Source: Trichomonas vaginalis G3
Lineage: Eukaryota > Parabasalia > Trichomonadida > Trichomonadidae
NCBI RefSeq assembly: GCF_026262505.1
Contig: NC_067204.1
Location: forward strand, 19,446,860 to 19,510,859
DNA: 64,000 nt
Direction: 5' to 3'
The notes beneath the pieces are model-generated. The model ran no database searches. It had not been told where the DNA came from and saw only the letters and a list, made by a program, of their open reading frames with translations. The first letter of the stretch is position 1, and the number at the start of each line of letters is the position of its first letter. Of this stretch, positions 17,307 to 28,915 are shown piece after piece. The translations under genes and the position numbers were made by a program.

Positions 17307-20190
17307 ATGACTATTGCTGCATATGCGTATGAAACAAATGAAGCAAGAAGAGCACATGAACTAGTAAACGAAAACTCAACTTTAACCATTGAAGGCAATG
17401 ATTTAGTCATTGACGATGGAAAAACTAAAAAAGTCATTGATTTCGATACTTTTAACACTTATGACCCATTCATTACAATAAGTAAAGTTCCTATCATAAA
17501 TGATGGAACGGTGCAATATATAAATTCTACAGTAGATGCCTCATTAGTGAAAGTATTAAATGTTCTCATTGAATTGTTAAAGAGCTTTCGATTTGACGAC
17601 AACATTAAATGCCTAAAGAATTTAGTCATGAATGAGAAACAAATTCTCGGCGTTGCTGGTAGCAGTAATGATGTACACCTTATGACATTAGAATATTATA
17701 ACGAACATAAAGATGAACTGAAAGGAGAGAAGGGTGACACTGGACCTCAAGGACCACAAGGAATACAAGGAATACAAGGAATACAAGGACCTCAAGGCGA
17801 AAACGGTTTGGATGGTGAAGATGGAAAGGATGGAAAAACTGCTAAATCATGGATATGGAACCTTATAAATACTAGTTTAACAGCTGCTTCATATGGAGTT
17901 CTTCAATACCAAATCGGAAAGAAATGGGCAGTACTTGGTGAAGAAGTTTTAGATGACGTTAAAAATGCTTTGAACTTCATTTCAAATGGTTCGGATACTA
18001 TTAAAACTTTATCTGGTTGGATGCAAGAAACAAGGAGTCAAATAGATACTGTAAGACGTATAGCAAACAATGCACGTACGGGATTGGATACTTTACGAGA
18101 AGCACAAAATACACTAAAGGAAGCAAATGATATTCTTGGCTCAGTATCAGACATGCATGAAGATTGGCTTAAAGGTATTGACAAATCTTTAAAAAATCAC
18201 AGTCAGTCTATTGCTGACTACAAGAAAAGTATAGATTTTTTACATAGTGCTATGGACGTACATGATGGAAGCATAAGGAACTTACTTAATGCTAACAATA
18301 ACTTACCAGGAACTATTAAAGCATTTATAAAGTCCTTTGTAAAACCTGGTGCTCTAACATTTAGGTCTTTGAGAGCAAGAGCATTGAAGTCAAGAGATGC
18401 AGAAACTCCAACAGAACCTACAGAAGGAACTGAAACAACAGAAACTCCAGAAGAACCACCAAAACCAACAGCTAATGAAATATTGTTCGAATATTTTCCA
18501 AGGTACTCTGTTCTCATTGCATACATTCAAGAAATACTTAAGAAAGCAGACTTGACTTTAGGAGATGATGAAAGTTCTGTATATCTTTCGTTCCAGTTTC
18601 AAATAGCAGAACTTTTGAGACAGATATGCTTAATGTATGACAACATCTCTGATTTCACAAGATATGATGACGACCATGACCCCGAACACGGTGAAGAAGA
18701 AGTTTTACAAACATCCATTAAGACAGGAAAGGTTTTAACTCAAAGTCTCATTATTGACACCAAAGATGGCGAAGTGGACGTTCTTCAAGAGCTGAAGAAA
18801 AATACTTCTTCGGGAGGTGGTGGTAGGCATGAACTTGAAATAAATGAGATAGAAGAGAAATTAGCCGAAAAAGCAGATAAAAACCATGTTCATTATATAA
18901 GTTCAGACGAACAGATTATAACGGACTACCATGGATATTTAACACAGGATGAACAAATAAGCACTGAAGATGTTAATGAAAGAAGATATAAATTCATTCG
19001 TGCTAAAGGTTATGACATACACTGTACTGTACAGTATGACACAGGTAAAGCACCAGAAGCATTTGTTATAACAATGAAATTTATGCTTCATACTTCTTTG
19101 TTAACGGTGTATTAGTTGAACCAAGATTTACATTGAGAGTTAAGGCAAAAATAACTTTTGAAGATGCTATTAAAAGTAAAGCTGACAAAGATGAACTTGA
19201 CGCAACGAACAAAGTTTTGAAATCTCATAAACACAATATCTCCGATATAAATGAACTTCAAGCTACATTAAATAGTAAAGCTGACAAGAACCATACACAT
19301 GAATCCTTCACTACTGTTAGAGCAGACGACATAATATTGAACTATACCCTTGGTTCAAGTGCACCTTTAGAGAATCCAAGTACAAGCGTAAAAGATACAC
19401 TAAACTCCTTAAATAACAAATGTATGAATATCGAAGGTCATGTCAGAAACTTTGAAACACATGAACTACCAGCAATGTTAGATAAGAAAGCAGATAAAGA
19501 ACATACACATAACTCCTTCTCAACTGTTGCTATAGAAAGTATTGAAGGAACGGTTGGCGGAACTGGTGGGGATGCATTATATTATAAACCTCCTAACTTT
19601 CCACAAGGTTTAACATCGAATGAAAACATAACAACGAAGAAAGACATTAGCTGTAAAAATGTTTATGTCATGGATGATGAAAATAATGTTAAATTCACTG
19701 CTCAAGATTTATATGATAAGAAAGCTGACAAAACAGAGCTTCAAACATTAAAGACTGAAATACTTCAAACATTATATCCTGTTGGTTCTTTATATACATC
19801 AATGAATTCAACAAATCCAGCAACAGTTTGGGTTTTGGTACATGGCAAGCAGATTGTAGACAAATTCTTATACTGTCTAACTCTTCAAAGCAAACAGGAG
19901 GCTCAAAGAAAATTAATGAAGCAAACTTACCTGCGCACACTCATACAGGAACGACAAACTTTTCTGGCGACCATAGCCACTCATTAAGAGACCACCCATT
20001 ATACAACTCAGACTATAAAGCTGGTCATGACGTTTTATCTCCATCTTATAACAATTCAGCAAAAAAGACTTTTCGACCAACTGAACCAGGAGGAAATCAT
20101 GTCCATACTTTCACAACAAATCCAACAGGCTCGGGTGCAGATTATATGCCACCATTTGTGACTGTATTCGCATGGTACCGCGTTCAATGA
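17307..20190 (+). pseudogene. Collagen-bearing phage-type fibre protein, broken
   Basis: Order of parts: a head-binding N-terminal domain (first 140 residues); a collagen-like Gly-X-Y stretch (GDTGPQGPQGIQGIQ and following, encoded at 17729-17836); a long helical coiled-coil region; KADKNHTH-type trimer repeats; and a tip with LYPVGSLYTSMNSTNPA, ANLPAHTHTG and DYMPPFVTVFAWYRVQ, as in bacteriophage tail-collar fibres. Total length is near 960 codons. Collagen-like trimers plus collar tips are typical of phage adhesins. The frame is broken in its last third. A double hairpin covers the stop codon (20179-20223). Confidence 0.8.
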
Positions 20191-20223
20191 ACGCGCTTGA
20201 GCCTAGACCCTTTGGGTCAAGGC
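20179..20223 (+). terminator. Double hairpin at the end of the fibre gene
   Basis: CGCGTTC-AAT-GAACGCG (20179-20195) overlaps the TGA stop, and a second hairpin follows (20201-20223; stem GCCTAGACCC with one mismatch, loop TTT). A decayed relative follows the fibre gene of element P (44510-44555). It could act in RNA 3' end formation, or it may be an insertion of the palindrome family described elsewhere. Confidence 0.5.
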
Positions 20224-20258
20224 TTACCGTCTTGAATAAAATCTTTAACTTTACATAA

Positions 20259-21389
20259 ATGAGCTTGAAAGAAGTATTCGAACAACATCCATGGAGGTCA
20301 TTTAAGAAGTTCAATGAAGCTGCAAAGAGTTGGGGATTTACTAACAGAGCTGAAGTGAAAAGGTTCTTTGACAAAAATGTTGTACATCAAACAAAAATAA
20401 ACCCTTACGACTACTTTTTACCAATTTACTCCAACACTCCTGACACATACCAATTTGACACTCTCGTTCAGAGTAAGAAAGGAAGAAAGCCACCATTCCT
20501 CATCTTCATTAATGTTAACACTCGCAAAGCATATGCATATCCAATGAAAAATAAAGGAACTCGTGAAGTGTTAAGAGTTTTACAAAAGTTTGTAGCAGAA
20601 CATAGCCCAAGTACTTTAACATCAGACCAAGACAGTGCATACCTCAGCAATGAAATCACAGATTTTCTCATTAAGCATAACATAACTCACTACACTACTG
20701 AAGACCATAACCATAACATACTCGGCATCATAAACCGCTTCATAAGAACGCTCAGAGATTTAAACCAAGAGCGAGACTTTACCGAAGAAACAATGAAACA
20801 TTTTCTCGAAGTATATAATTCCTCAACACATTCTACAACAGGACATACACCAAATTCAATGACACAACAACAAGAAGAAAAGTATATACAAAAGAAACGA
20901 AGTCAAACACAAAATATCAGAAATTCAACACAATTTACCCTCATTCCTGGTACAAAAGTTCGTGTAGTTCTTGACGACAAACCGTTGACAAAGAAACGTT
21001 TAAGGTTAAGTAGAAACTATTATATCGTAGACTCTACGCAAGGTAATGGATATCTTATAAAAGCTGCCGACGACTCTATTGCGTTTTATCCTCGTCATAA
21101 ATTAGTTGAAAGTAGTAATGGCAAACTTGCTGAAACCATTGACGAAGCAAAGCGAGGAGTGGTTATTGAAATACTTGGCTATAACATAAACGATGACACT
21201 TATAAAGTAAGATATGAAGGAGGCGTTGAAGATGTTATACCATCTAAGAACTTGAGAGAGTCGAAGCCAACACATCTGGGACCATTAGAGCGGGAGTACT
21301 GGAAAGACAAAAATATGCCAGAAAGAATAAGAAAATTCTTTCAAACTTTTTCATTAGATGTAAATCAGACAAAAATAATGTTTAGGTGA
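20259..21389 (+). CDS. Maverick integrase (376 residues)
   Basis: An intact frame starting MSLKEVFEQHPWRSF. An N-terminal helical region is followed by the rve core: YQFDTLVQ, FLIFINVNTRKAYAYPM, STLTSDQDSAYLS and NILGIINRFIRTLRDLN. Then come a basic linker (VRVVLDDKPLTKKRLRLSRN) and a chromo-like C-terminal domain (VVIEILGYNINDDTYKVRYE, then ESKPTHLGPLE). This is the usual Polinton integrase layout. It inserts linear element DNA and makes the short target duplication. It is read in the same direction as the fibre gene before it. Confidence 0.85.
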   Translation: MSLKEVFEQHPWRSFKKFNEAAKSWGFTNRAEVKRFFDKNVVHQTKINPYDYFLPIYSNTPDTYQFDTLVQSKKGRKPPFLIFINVNTRKAYAYPMKNKGTREVLRVLQKFVAEHSPSTLTSDQDSAYLSNEITDFLIKHNITHYTTEDHNHNILGIINRFIRTLRDLNQERDFTEETMKHFLEVYNSSTHSTTGHTPNSMTQQQEEKYIQKKRSQTQNIRNSTQFTLIPGTKVRVVLDDKPLTKKRLRLSRNYYIVDSTQGNGYLIKAADDSIAFYPRHKLVESSNGKLAETIDEAKRGVVIEILGYNINDDTYKVRYEGGVEDVIPSKNLRESKPTHLGPLEREYWKDKNMPERIRKFFQTFSLDVNQTKIMFR

Positions 21390-21443
21390 AGAGGTGAAAT
21401 CTCACCTCTTTTTTCACCTGTTTTTTCACCCTCGTGAATTTTC

Positions 21444-22110
21444 ATGAATTTCCTTAAGATAGAAAAAATAAAGTTAGTTTTATTTTTATTTATTTTTTTA
21501 TTTTGTATAAAAGATATGATTTCAACAATCGGTACAACAACAATTCAAGCTGCGAACGGCGGGACTCTGTCCACAACTACAGCACCAAACTCGTTAGTCA
21601 TGAATCCTACGTCAATGTTGATAGAGATGAAAAGCTTTATTCCTTCTTCATATACTTTTGAAACAGAAATCCAGAAGATAAAGCAAGAACTTTTAACAAG
21701 TAATTTAGACTGTAGTGCGAAAGATGAAACAAATGAACAGTATCTTTATGAAATGGAGGACCTCATCGACCATTTGCCTAAACTACCTGAAATTCAGCAG
21801 CAAAAACTAACTATTCCTGAATTCGACGAAATTGAAGTCAAAGCAACTGACTCAGTAGAAATTAAGAAATTCATACGTAAAGTAAATTATGAATTCCTTG
21901 GTTTTCATTGCAACCATAAAGTTATGGACAAAGATTGCGACATGGTTTATAAAAAATTTCTGACCTTTACAAATCCGAAGAATTTAAGACATACGATAAC
22001 TTGTTTCATTAGTTGCAAAATGTGTTTGGGAAATAAGAGATAAAGATAGAAGAGGCAAAGTATGGAACGAACAAATAAGACCCGCTATGTTTGAGATGAA
22101 GAGCAATTGA
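21444..22110 (+). pseudogene. Putative membrane-anchored protein, broken
   Basis: The N-terminus has a hydrophobic segment (LVLFLFIFLFCIKDMIS, residues about 11-27) after a short basic start, consistent with a signal anchor. Then come a Ser/Thr-rich linker and an acidic helical body (ELLTSNLDCSAKDETNEQY). Cysteines are clustered near the end. No family is recognised. The locus lies in the inverted-repeat-bounded module and is not open throughout. Confidence 0.45.
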
Positions 22111-22141
22111 CGCTTTAGTTGTTTTAGCTGGTAATGTTTCA

Positions 22142-22477
22142 ATGTATAACGCAAAAACGATGCCGCAATGTTCAAAATGTAAAGCAGCAATAAGAAAATA
22201 TAACTACTCAGTCAAAGAGATAGAAAGAATGCGAAACGACTATGCAGACTTAAAGAAAGAAGCAGAAAAGCCAGCAGAAGATAAAATGGATATGTTGACA
22301 TTTCTTAATAAAAACTATCCAACAGCAGAAGATTTCCTTCTGTCTGACGTCAAGAAGAAATATAAAGAGACTTTCGGCATGATTAAAACATTCAATGTAC
22401 TAAAAGAAGAAATAGAAGCTACGAAATTGTTTAGGATTTCAAATATACATCGTACAATTCATGTAAAACGCTTGTGA
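22142..22477 (+). CDS. Hypothetical coiled-coil protein
   Basis: The start MYNAKTMPQCSKCKAAIRKY carries a CxxC pair, followed by a charged coiled coil (EIERMRNDYADLKKEAEKPAEDK). It could be the C-terminal part of the preceding locus rather than a separate gene. It ends 11 bases before the right inverted repeat of the module. Confidence 0.4.
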   Translation: MYNAKTMPQCSKCKAAIRKYNYSVKEIERMRNDYADLKKEAEKPAEDKMDMLTFLNKNYPTAEDFLLSDVKKKYKETFGMIKTFNVLKEEIEATKLFRISNIHRTIHVKRL

Positions 22478-22640
22478 AAAAAGAGGAGAAAAAACAGGTG
22501 AAAAAAGAGGTGAAATCTCACCTCTTCACCTAAACATTATTTTTATTGAATTCAGCACAAAAATAATGAATTTCATTAGTTAGAAAAATAACGCTAATTT
22601 TTTTCTAAGAAAAATTTTTATTTTGTATGTAAAGACAGTA

Positions 22641-23248
22641 ATGACAAACATTGAGTTTGAAACAGTTAGAAAGATAGACAATGACACCAAAGTGGTTAGA
22701 ATAGGTGATTTAAACGTAAGATACTCAAAGAAATACAACAAATATTCTTTGTCAGACATTATATCTCCATCTGAAAAGAAAACAAACGACTGGGTTAGAA
22801 ATGCTTCAACTCAGAAAATTTTGACAAGAAATCCTGAGCTTATGATATCAGTAGCATTCATGGAACACAGCATATCTTATAGACAAAAGTCTTATACCAA
22901 TAGTTTTTTATGGTTAGACCCAGTTGTTGGATATAACTTCATAACATATGGTTCATTCGACTCAGAACGTTGCAGTGAAGGCTTACTTTATATCGTTCAG
23001 AAACCGAAGGACTTCAACACAAAAGATATAAGATAGGAAGGACATATAATATAACTCAAAGATATGACAGTACAGTCAATAGAGTCAAGGTTGTGTTTGT
23101 TAATGATATGAGAGCTGCTGAAACAGAACTGCTTGAAGTTTTTGAGAAAATGTATGGTGCTCCCACGAAAGGTAAAGAAACGTTTGAAGTAGATGAGATA
23201 GATAAAGCTATAAAATTATTTGACGAAGTTGCTGAAAAATACATGTAA
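22641..23248 (+). pseudogene. KilA-N plus T5orf172/GIY-YIG-like protein, broken
   Basis: The first part matches the KilA-N DNA-binding domain (VRYSKKYNKYSLSDIIS, NDWVRNASTQKIL, SFLWLDPVVGYNFITY). The second part begins LLYIVQ and has the YKIGRTYNITQRY signature of the T5orf172/MUG113 branch of the GIY-YIG nuclease fold, ending in an acidic helix. This combination is common in large DNA viruses. The frame is not open throughout. Confidence 0.7.
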
Positions 23249-23384
23249 AGCGTTTATTTTGGTCTTTTGTGAAAGTCAGAAAATAACGCTAATTTTTTTC
23301 TAACAATTTTTTTTATTTTGTATGTAAAGACAGTAATGTCAACATTAGAGAAACACAACAATTGCTATCGTTCATGAAGCCATA

Positions 23385-24166
23385 ATGAAGAATACGAATA
23401 CATACAGTATAACAAAACAATTGAGACTCATTCGTTCGGTCAAAGACGATATGTACCAGATGCAAAGTATAATGAACGCTCTTCGTTCTACAAAGCAAGC
23501 ATATCATTGGTTTGAAAACCAACAGACAAAAGAACTTTTAGAAGAATTTCCTCATATGATTGCTTCCCTCGGAAAACCGAGAGAAGAGATTCCGTACGAA
23601 AATCGCAAGAATTTGGCTCCTGGTTTGAAAGGTTATTATGTTCATAGACTTTTAGTAAACGCTGTAGCAATGTGGACTTCACCTCGTTATGCTTGTTATA
23701 TTTTCATGATGTTAGATGAACTATATAAAGAAGAACGTGGAGAGATGGAAAAGAAACTTCAAGCAAAAGATGAAGTCATTGAATCCAAAGACAAAAGCAT
23801 ACAGAAAAGAATACCGCGTTCAGTACCAAAAGGAAAGGAAAAGAGTTATAAGTATATGATATATATACTGAAGAGTTAGAGAAAGAAGAAGATAAAGATA
23901 TGGTTATGTTACATTTAGTCAGAAGAAACAACAAGAGCTTTTATGACTTAGCTAAGATATATAAATCTGACAGAAACTGGTTCTATCGTGAAAACTTACC
24001 GATTTCAATGACACCGAATGAACAAATAAAGGAAATTGTCAAAAATACTCTTCCTCAAACACACTATGACATCAAAGGTTGCACAATACTTACATTCAAG
24101 GAAGACTTAACATTACTGAAGGAAAAAATAACAGAATATTTCAATAACTTCAAAGAGGAAGAATAA
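23385..24166 (+). pseudogene. KilA-N plus DUF3627-like protein, broken
   Basis: The KilA-N core has YHWFENQQTKELLEEF, GLKGYYVHRLLVNAVAMW and SPRYACYIFMMLDEL. After a coiled-coil linker (EMEKKLQAKDEVIESKDKS) a C-terminal region (MVMLHLVRRNNKSFYDLAKI) resembles the DUF3627 tail seen in poxvirus, iridovirus and mimivirus proteins. Probably a DNA-binding regulatory protein. It lies directly after a second KilA-N gene, and both have TTTTTAT-type upstream motifs. The frame is interrupted. Confidence 0.7.
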
Positions 24167-24222
24167 AAAAATCTAAGCTAATTTTATTTTTTTTTATAAA
24201 ATTTTATCTCATATGAAAGAAC

Positions 24223-24438
24223 ATGAATTTAGAATATTCGGAACTCATGACAGAAGAAGAGAACGAACAACATGTAAAAGATTATGCAAAATTTCTGAAG
24301 ACATACAAAGCATTTAAACAATATCTAAATGCTTCTAAAGATTATGCAAAATTTCTGAAGGTATATAAAGCTTATGAAAAAGCGTATGAAAAGTTTATAC
24401 ATTGGGGAATTGTTGTAAAATATCCATATGAAGACTAA
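24223..24438 (+). CDS. Small repeat protein (71 residues)
   Basis: Two tandem copies of KDYAKFLKxYKAxxxYL-type units (residues about 19-37 and 39-56) form a short helical repeat. The start MNLEYSELMTEEENEQH is acidic. Function unknown. Confidence 0.45.
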   Translation: MNLEYSELMTEEENEQHVKDYAKFLKTYKAFKQYLNASKDYAKFLKVYKAYEKAYEKFIHWGIVVKYPYED

Positions 24439-24456
24439 CCAAAAATATATTTTTGC

Positions 24457-24930
24457 TTAAATAGCTTCAGGGTCTATTTCTTCAACCATTTCACTTCCTT
24501 CGTCAATGTCAATAGAAGCTTCTTCAACCTTTGGTAAGAATTTCTGTATAACATCTTTGTTCGTTATTGTCTTCAGAGATGAAGGATAATATTTCACAGA
24601 TGTTTCACCCTTCTTATATTCTTTCTGTTCGGAAAGATTTAAAGCAATACTGAAGAAGTCAACGTTAGAGTTCTTTATGACAGTATAATGAGTATCTTTG
24701 ACATTCACGAAGAAACTCTTTTGTTTCAAAACTACTGCTAACTCTTGTGAAGTATAACGTTTGCGGTCAATGACGATAGCTAATGGTCTGACATACTGAC
24801 CAAACTTAGATTCTTTCACAAACTTCTTGTTAAAGATAACATTAACATTTGAAGCATTATTGAACTCATTCTTGATGGCAGTAGCGAGAGCATTGTATGA
24901 AAAGAACTTGCAATCTTGCATGTGTTTCAT
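24457..24930 (-). CDS. Hypothetical 157-residue protein
   Basis: Begins MKHMQDCKFFSYNALATAIK and ends in an acidic tail (EEASIDIDEGSEMVEEIDPEAI). The core is alpha/beta and basic (PLAIVIDRKRYTSQELA). It diverges from the PolB gene across a short AT-rich interval (24931-25020) that must hold both promoters. The acidic tail and position next to the polymerase suggest a replication accessory or ssDNA-binding role, but this is a guess. Confidence 0.5.
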   Translation of the reverse strand: MKHMQDCKFFSYNALATAIKNEFNNASNVNVIFNKKFVKESKFGQYVRPLAIVIDRKRYTSQELAVVLKQKSFFVNVKDTHYTVIKNSNVDFFSIALNLSEQKEYKKGETSVKYYPSSLKTITNKDVIQKFLPKVEEASIDIDEGSEMVEEIDPEAI

Positions 24931-25020
24931 TAAAATAAAAATATTAAATTATTTTGAAAAATAACTTAAAAAAATCTAATCTAATTTTTTCAAAAAATAT
25001 TTTTTTATTTCCTACTAAAG

Positions 25021-28000
25021 ATGTATCGGAAGTTGTCTAAGTTAGAACACTCGGAAATAAAACAACTTCTTACAGAAGCTAATATAGATGTTGCAAAGCA
25101 TTACGCAACAAACAAAAAAGCACTCGCTGACATCCTCAATGACTATAATGGTGCAATAAGTTATGATAGAATTCATGAGTTCATAAAGCCGCAACGCGGC
25201 GAGGACGAAGTCCATGCAAGAGCATTTCCTTTAAATGACGTTGCTATTGACTTATATCATAGACGTTCAGTACCTCATGAAGTAAGAAGAGAAATGTTTG
25301 ACATAACAAATGCAAACGTTGGTGAAACAAGAAGAAGAGACGACACACTGAAACAACAGAGAAGAGAGATGTTTAAGAGCGCTATAGAACAAGTTCGCAA
25401 AGCTAACGATGTCCTTCGTTCCATTGACGACAAACCAAAAGAAGGTGAGAGATGGTTAAAGAAAGATGAAGAGAATAGGAAGAGGAATGTTAAGACAGGC
25501 AATAGACTCATTGACTTTAACATCGAAGCTTTAGATGAACCAAACAGAGACTACTTACACAAACATTTCGGTAAGGTTTTTCAGAGACTCTTAGAGAAGA
25601 TTAAAATAAACTCCCAACAAAGATGGATGATATGTTATAAACTTGGTGGAAAGTATGAATGTTCTACGTTAAACCTCAATAATATTGGAACATTACTATA
25701 TCAGCTCTTGAAGGAGAACTTTATATCAGAGATAGAAGCAAATGCTGCAGGTATTGTTGAAATGCACTATGACTTCTTCTTGACAAACATAAAGAATCTT
25801 ACTGAAATAAAGATGTATGATTTAACAGAATATGAAGGCTTAACGATGTCAGATGTAAAGAAAGGCAAACCAAAAAAGAGACCATATAGAGATGAAAGCA
25901 CACTGACAAATGACCAGAAAGCCATTTTGGAAGCTCTTAAGCAAACAGGAAACCCAGCACTTATAGAAAGCTTTTGGAAAGATAATGGTGAAAAGAAGTT
26001 TTATAAGAAGAGAAGCGGTCAGTTCTGGAAGTATCTTTGCACATTACCTATAAATCTTGAACGCTACCAAATCTTCAATGAACTGAACAAAAGAACTGCA
26101 ACACTTATGACAGAAGATAACTGCTTCGTTTATGCTTGCATTCAGGCTGGAGTAAATGAAGAAACTATTGACCACATGAGAGAAGTCATTCGTGTTAGAG
26201 ACTTTCCTCAAAGTAAAGTACAAGAAATTTCTGACGCAACAGGTATAGCATTTAATGTTACCATTGGTTACTTCAATGACTCAAGACATAATGAAATAAA
26301 GAGATACATACCAAAAGAATGTGAAACTGTTCGAACTATTGACTTACTTCTTGTTGAAGACCACTACATGCTAAATGTAAGATTACCAATGACAACATAT
26401 TTCATTCGCAACTATATAGAAATCTTGAAGGAGTGTGGTGGAATGAACATTGAGAAACAGATGAAGATTTATACAAAGAGAGAGAACAAATATGTAGTTC
26501 GTTATGATAGAACAACACCGTTATGGGATGTTATGAAAACATTGTGGGAGTGCAAATATTTCGAACCTATTTCTTATGGAGAACTTTTCACATATACGAC
26601 TGACTTATATAAACAGAACCTTGCACCATTTAATGATTTGACATATGCTCCAAAGTATTGTGTACAACTGAAGAAGAAAGCCGAGTCAAAAGAAGTAAAT
26701 AAAAATAAGTGCAAGTTCATTCCTGAGCACGTTTTCTTTGCTGACTTTGAGTGCAGTACTGATGGCTTTCATAAAGCTTTTAACATCTGTTATGACAGTG
26801 AAGATGGTTCAGTGAGTGAAAGCATTTGGGGTCAGAACTGTGCAACGGAATTTTTGGAGCGACTTCCTGACAAGAGTTTAATATATTTCCATAACCTCAG
26901 TTATGACATAAACTTCATCTTAAGACACATGACAGAAGTGAAAGGAACTCCCATCATTAAAGGTTCACGAACAATGCAAATAACTGGCTTATATAAAGGA
27001 AGGGCAATTATTATAAAAGACTCTTACAGTGTTATAAATAAGAAGCTTAAACTATTTCCTGCTATGTTTAACTTACAAACAGGACCGAAAGAAGTATTTC
27101 CATACAACTACTACAGCAGTGTTTTGTTAGCAAATGACAACAGAACTGGTGTCATTTCTGAAGCGTGTAAGTTTATCCAGGATGCGGATACATTCATGAA
27201 AAACATAGATTTAATCGAAAACTGCAGAATAGATGAGAACCACTTCGATTTAGAAAAGTATAGTACATTCTATTGCAAACAAGATGTAAGAATTTTAAGA
27301 GAAGGTTTTGTTAAGTTCAGAAATGATATATTGAAAGAGTTTGATTTAAACGTTTATGATTACGTTAGCATTTGTTCAATTGCTAACAAATTATTTGAGA
27401 ACAGAGTGTACTTCCCGAATGGAAATTTATATGACCTCTCAAATAAACCAAGAGAGTTTATTTCACGCTGTATTCAAGGTGGAAGATGTATGCTGTCAGA
27501 TAACATGAAACAAAAGAGCGAAAAGAAATTCATTGCCGATTTCGACGCTGTTTCATTATATCCATCAGCTATAGCAAGACTTTATACTTTAGAAGGTATT
27601 CCAAAGGTTATGAAGAAAGAAATGTTAAGCACAGAGTATCTCATGAGACATTTATTCGATGACGACCAAAAGGAACCCATTGGTGAAAAGTTTATGTCTG
27701 GCTTCTTTGTTCTCATTAAAATAACAGAGATTGGAATACATAGACACTTTCCTTTAATAGTTTGTGACCCTGAACTAAATCCAGAACTTAACGTTCCCAG
27801 AAGTTCAAACACTTGCTGTTTAATGTATGTTGACCATATAAACATTACAAGACCTCATAAAATATCAAGGTGTCAAATGTGAAGTGTTGCAAGGATACTA
27901 TTACGATGGAAACAGAGATATTAGAATAAGAGATGAAGTAAAGAAGTTGTTTGAGTTAGGTTAAAGTATAAGAAAGAAGGAAATCCTTTGCAAGAAAATA

Positions 28001-28800
28001 TAAAGCTCATTCTGAACAGTATTTATGGCAAAACTATTCTATCTCCTATTGAGTCAAAAATAACCATAGTAAATGACAAAGATGCTATAAGATATGCCAT
28101 CAGAAACTACAACCATATAGTGAAGTTCGAAGGTTTGGATGGTTCAGATAAAACTATTTTCAAGCTAACGAAAGCATTTGCAGACACTTTAACTTCTGTC
28201 CACTTGGTGTTAACATTCTGTCTATGTCGAAGAGAATAATGTGTGAAGTATTCTGTACTGCTGAGGACTTAGGAATGGACATCTTTTATAGCGATACGGA
28301 CAGTATGCATCTCTACAATGAAGATATCCCTCCTTTAGCTGAAGAGTTTGAGAAACGTTATGGAAGAGTTCTCATGGGTAAAAACCTTGGTCAATTTCAT
28401 AGCGACTTTGCAGAAATCACAAAAGATAAACAAAGTTTAGCATACAAGTCAATATTTTGTGGAAAGAAGACTTACATAGACTTACTCACGAATGATTTAA
28501 ATGAAGTTGCATTTCACTGCAGAATGAAAGGTGTGAAGCAAGATGTTATTGCTTTAACCGCTAATGAAATGTTTCCTGACTCTGTTCAGTGTTTCTATGA
28601 TGAAGATAAAGGTTTAATGGTTCCGCAAGGAAAAATTTAACAAAGACTCTGAGTTCAGTGTTATGAAGTTATATAAAGCACTTTATGACGGTCAAGAGAT
28701 TGCATTCGACTTAGTAAGTCTGCTACAACCTGCATTTGAAGAGAAGTTTAACTTTTCTATTCAGACTAAGACTTCATTCATAAGAAAGCTTAAGTTCTGA
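25021..28800 (+). pseudogene. Protein-primed family B DNA polymerase, broken
   Basis: About 1260 codons. Order: an N-terminal helical basic region; a possible papain/OTU-like segment (TEDNCFVYACIQAG, with VEDHYML downstream); the 3'-5' exonuclease motifs FFADFECST, YFHNLSYDINF and YCKQDVRIL; then the polymerase motifs A (DAVSLYPSA), B (LILNSIYGKT) and C (YSDTDSMHL). This is the pPolB type used by Polintons and linear plasmids to copy DNA from a terminal protein. A twin-hairpin micro-element is embedded near the N-terminus (25188-25216). The 3' half is not open throughout. Confidence 0.9.
25188..25216 (+). repeat. Twin-hairpin micro-element inside PolB
   Basis: GCCGC-AAC-GCGGC, GA, GGAC-GAA-GTCC, ATG. 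It encodes part of KPQRGEDEVHA in frame. GC content is far above the surrounding gene. Confidence 0.85.
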
Positions 28801-28871
28801 GGTCATGAATGAGAAAATATAATGAGGTCATTTATTTTTGTCAGCAGTGAGACCATTCATGATAAAAATAA

Positions 28872-28897
28872 GCGCTAGCGGCAAGGGCGAAGCCCAT
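28872..28897 (+). repeat. Twin-hairpin micro-element, 3' of PolB
   Basis: GCGCTAGCGG (less regular first palindrome), CAA, GGGC-GAA-GCCC, ATG. The second palindrome equals that at 30266-30276. It lies in the gap between the converging PolB and minor capsid-like loci. Confidence 0.65.
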
Positions 28898-28915
28898 GTG
28901 GTCATTTACAATACT

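Larger units (their letters stand above)
21374..22541. other. Module bounded by 54 bp inverted repeats
   Basis: The sequences 21374-21427 and 22488-22541 are near-perfect inverted copies. Each is itself a palindrome around GAGGTGAAATCTCACCTC. The module holds the loci 21444-22110 and 22142-22477. Related palindromes stand in both TIRs (12629-12690 and 32914-32965). Confidence 0.7.
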
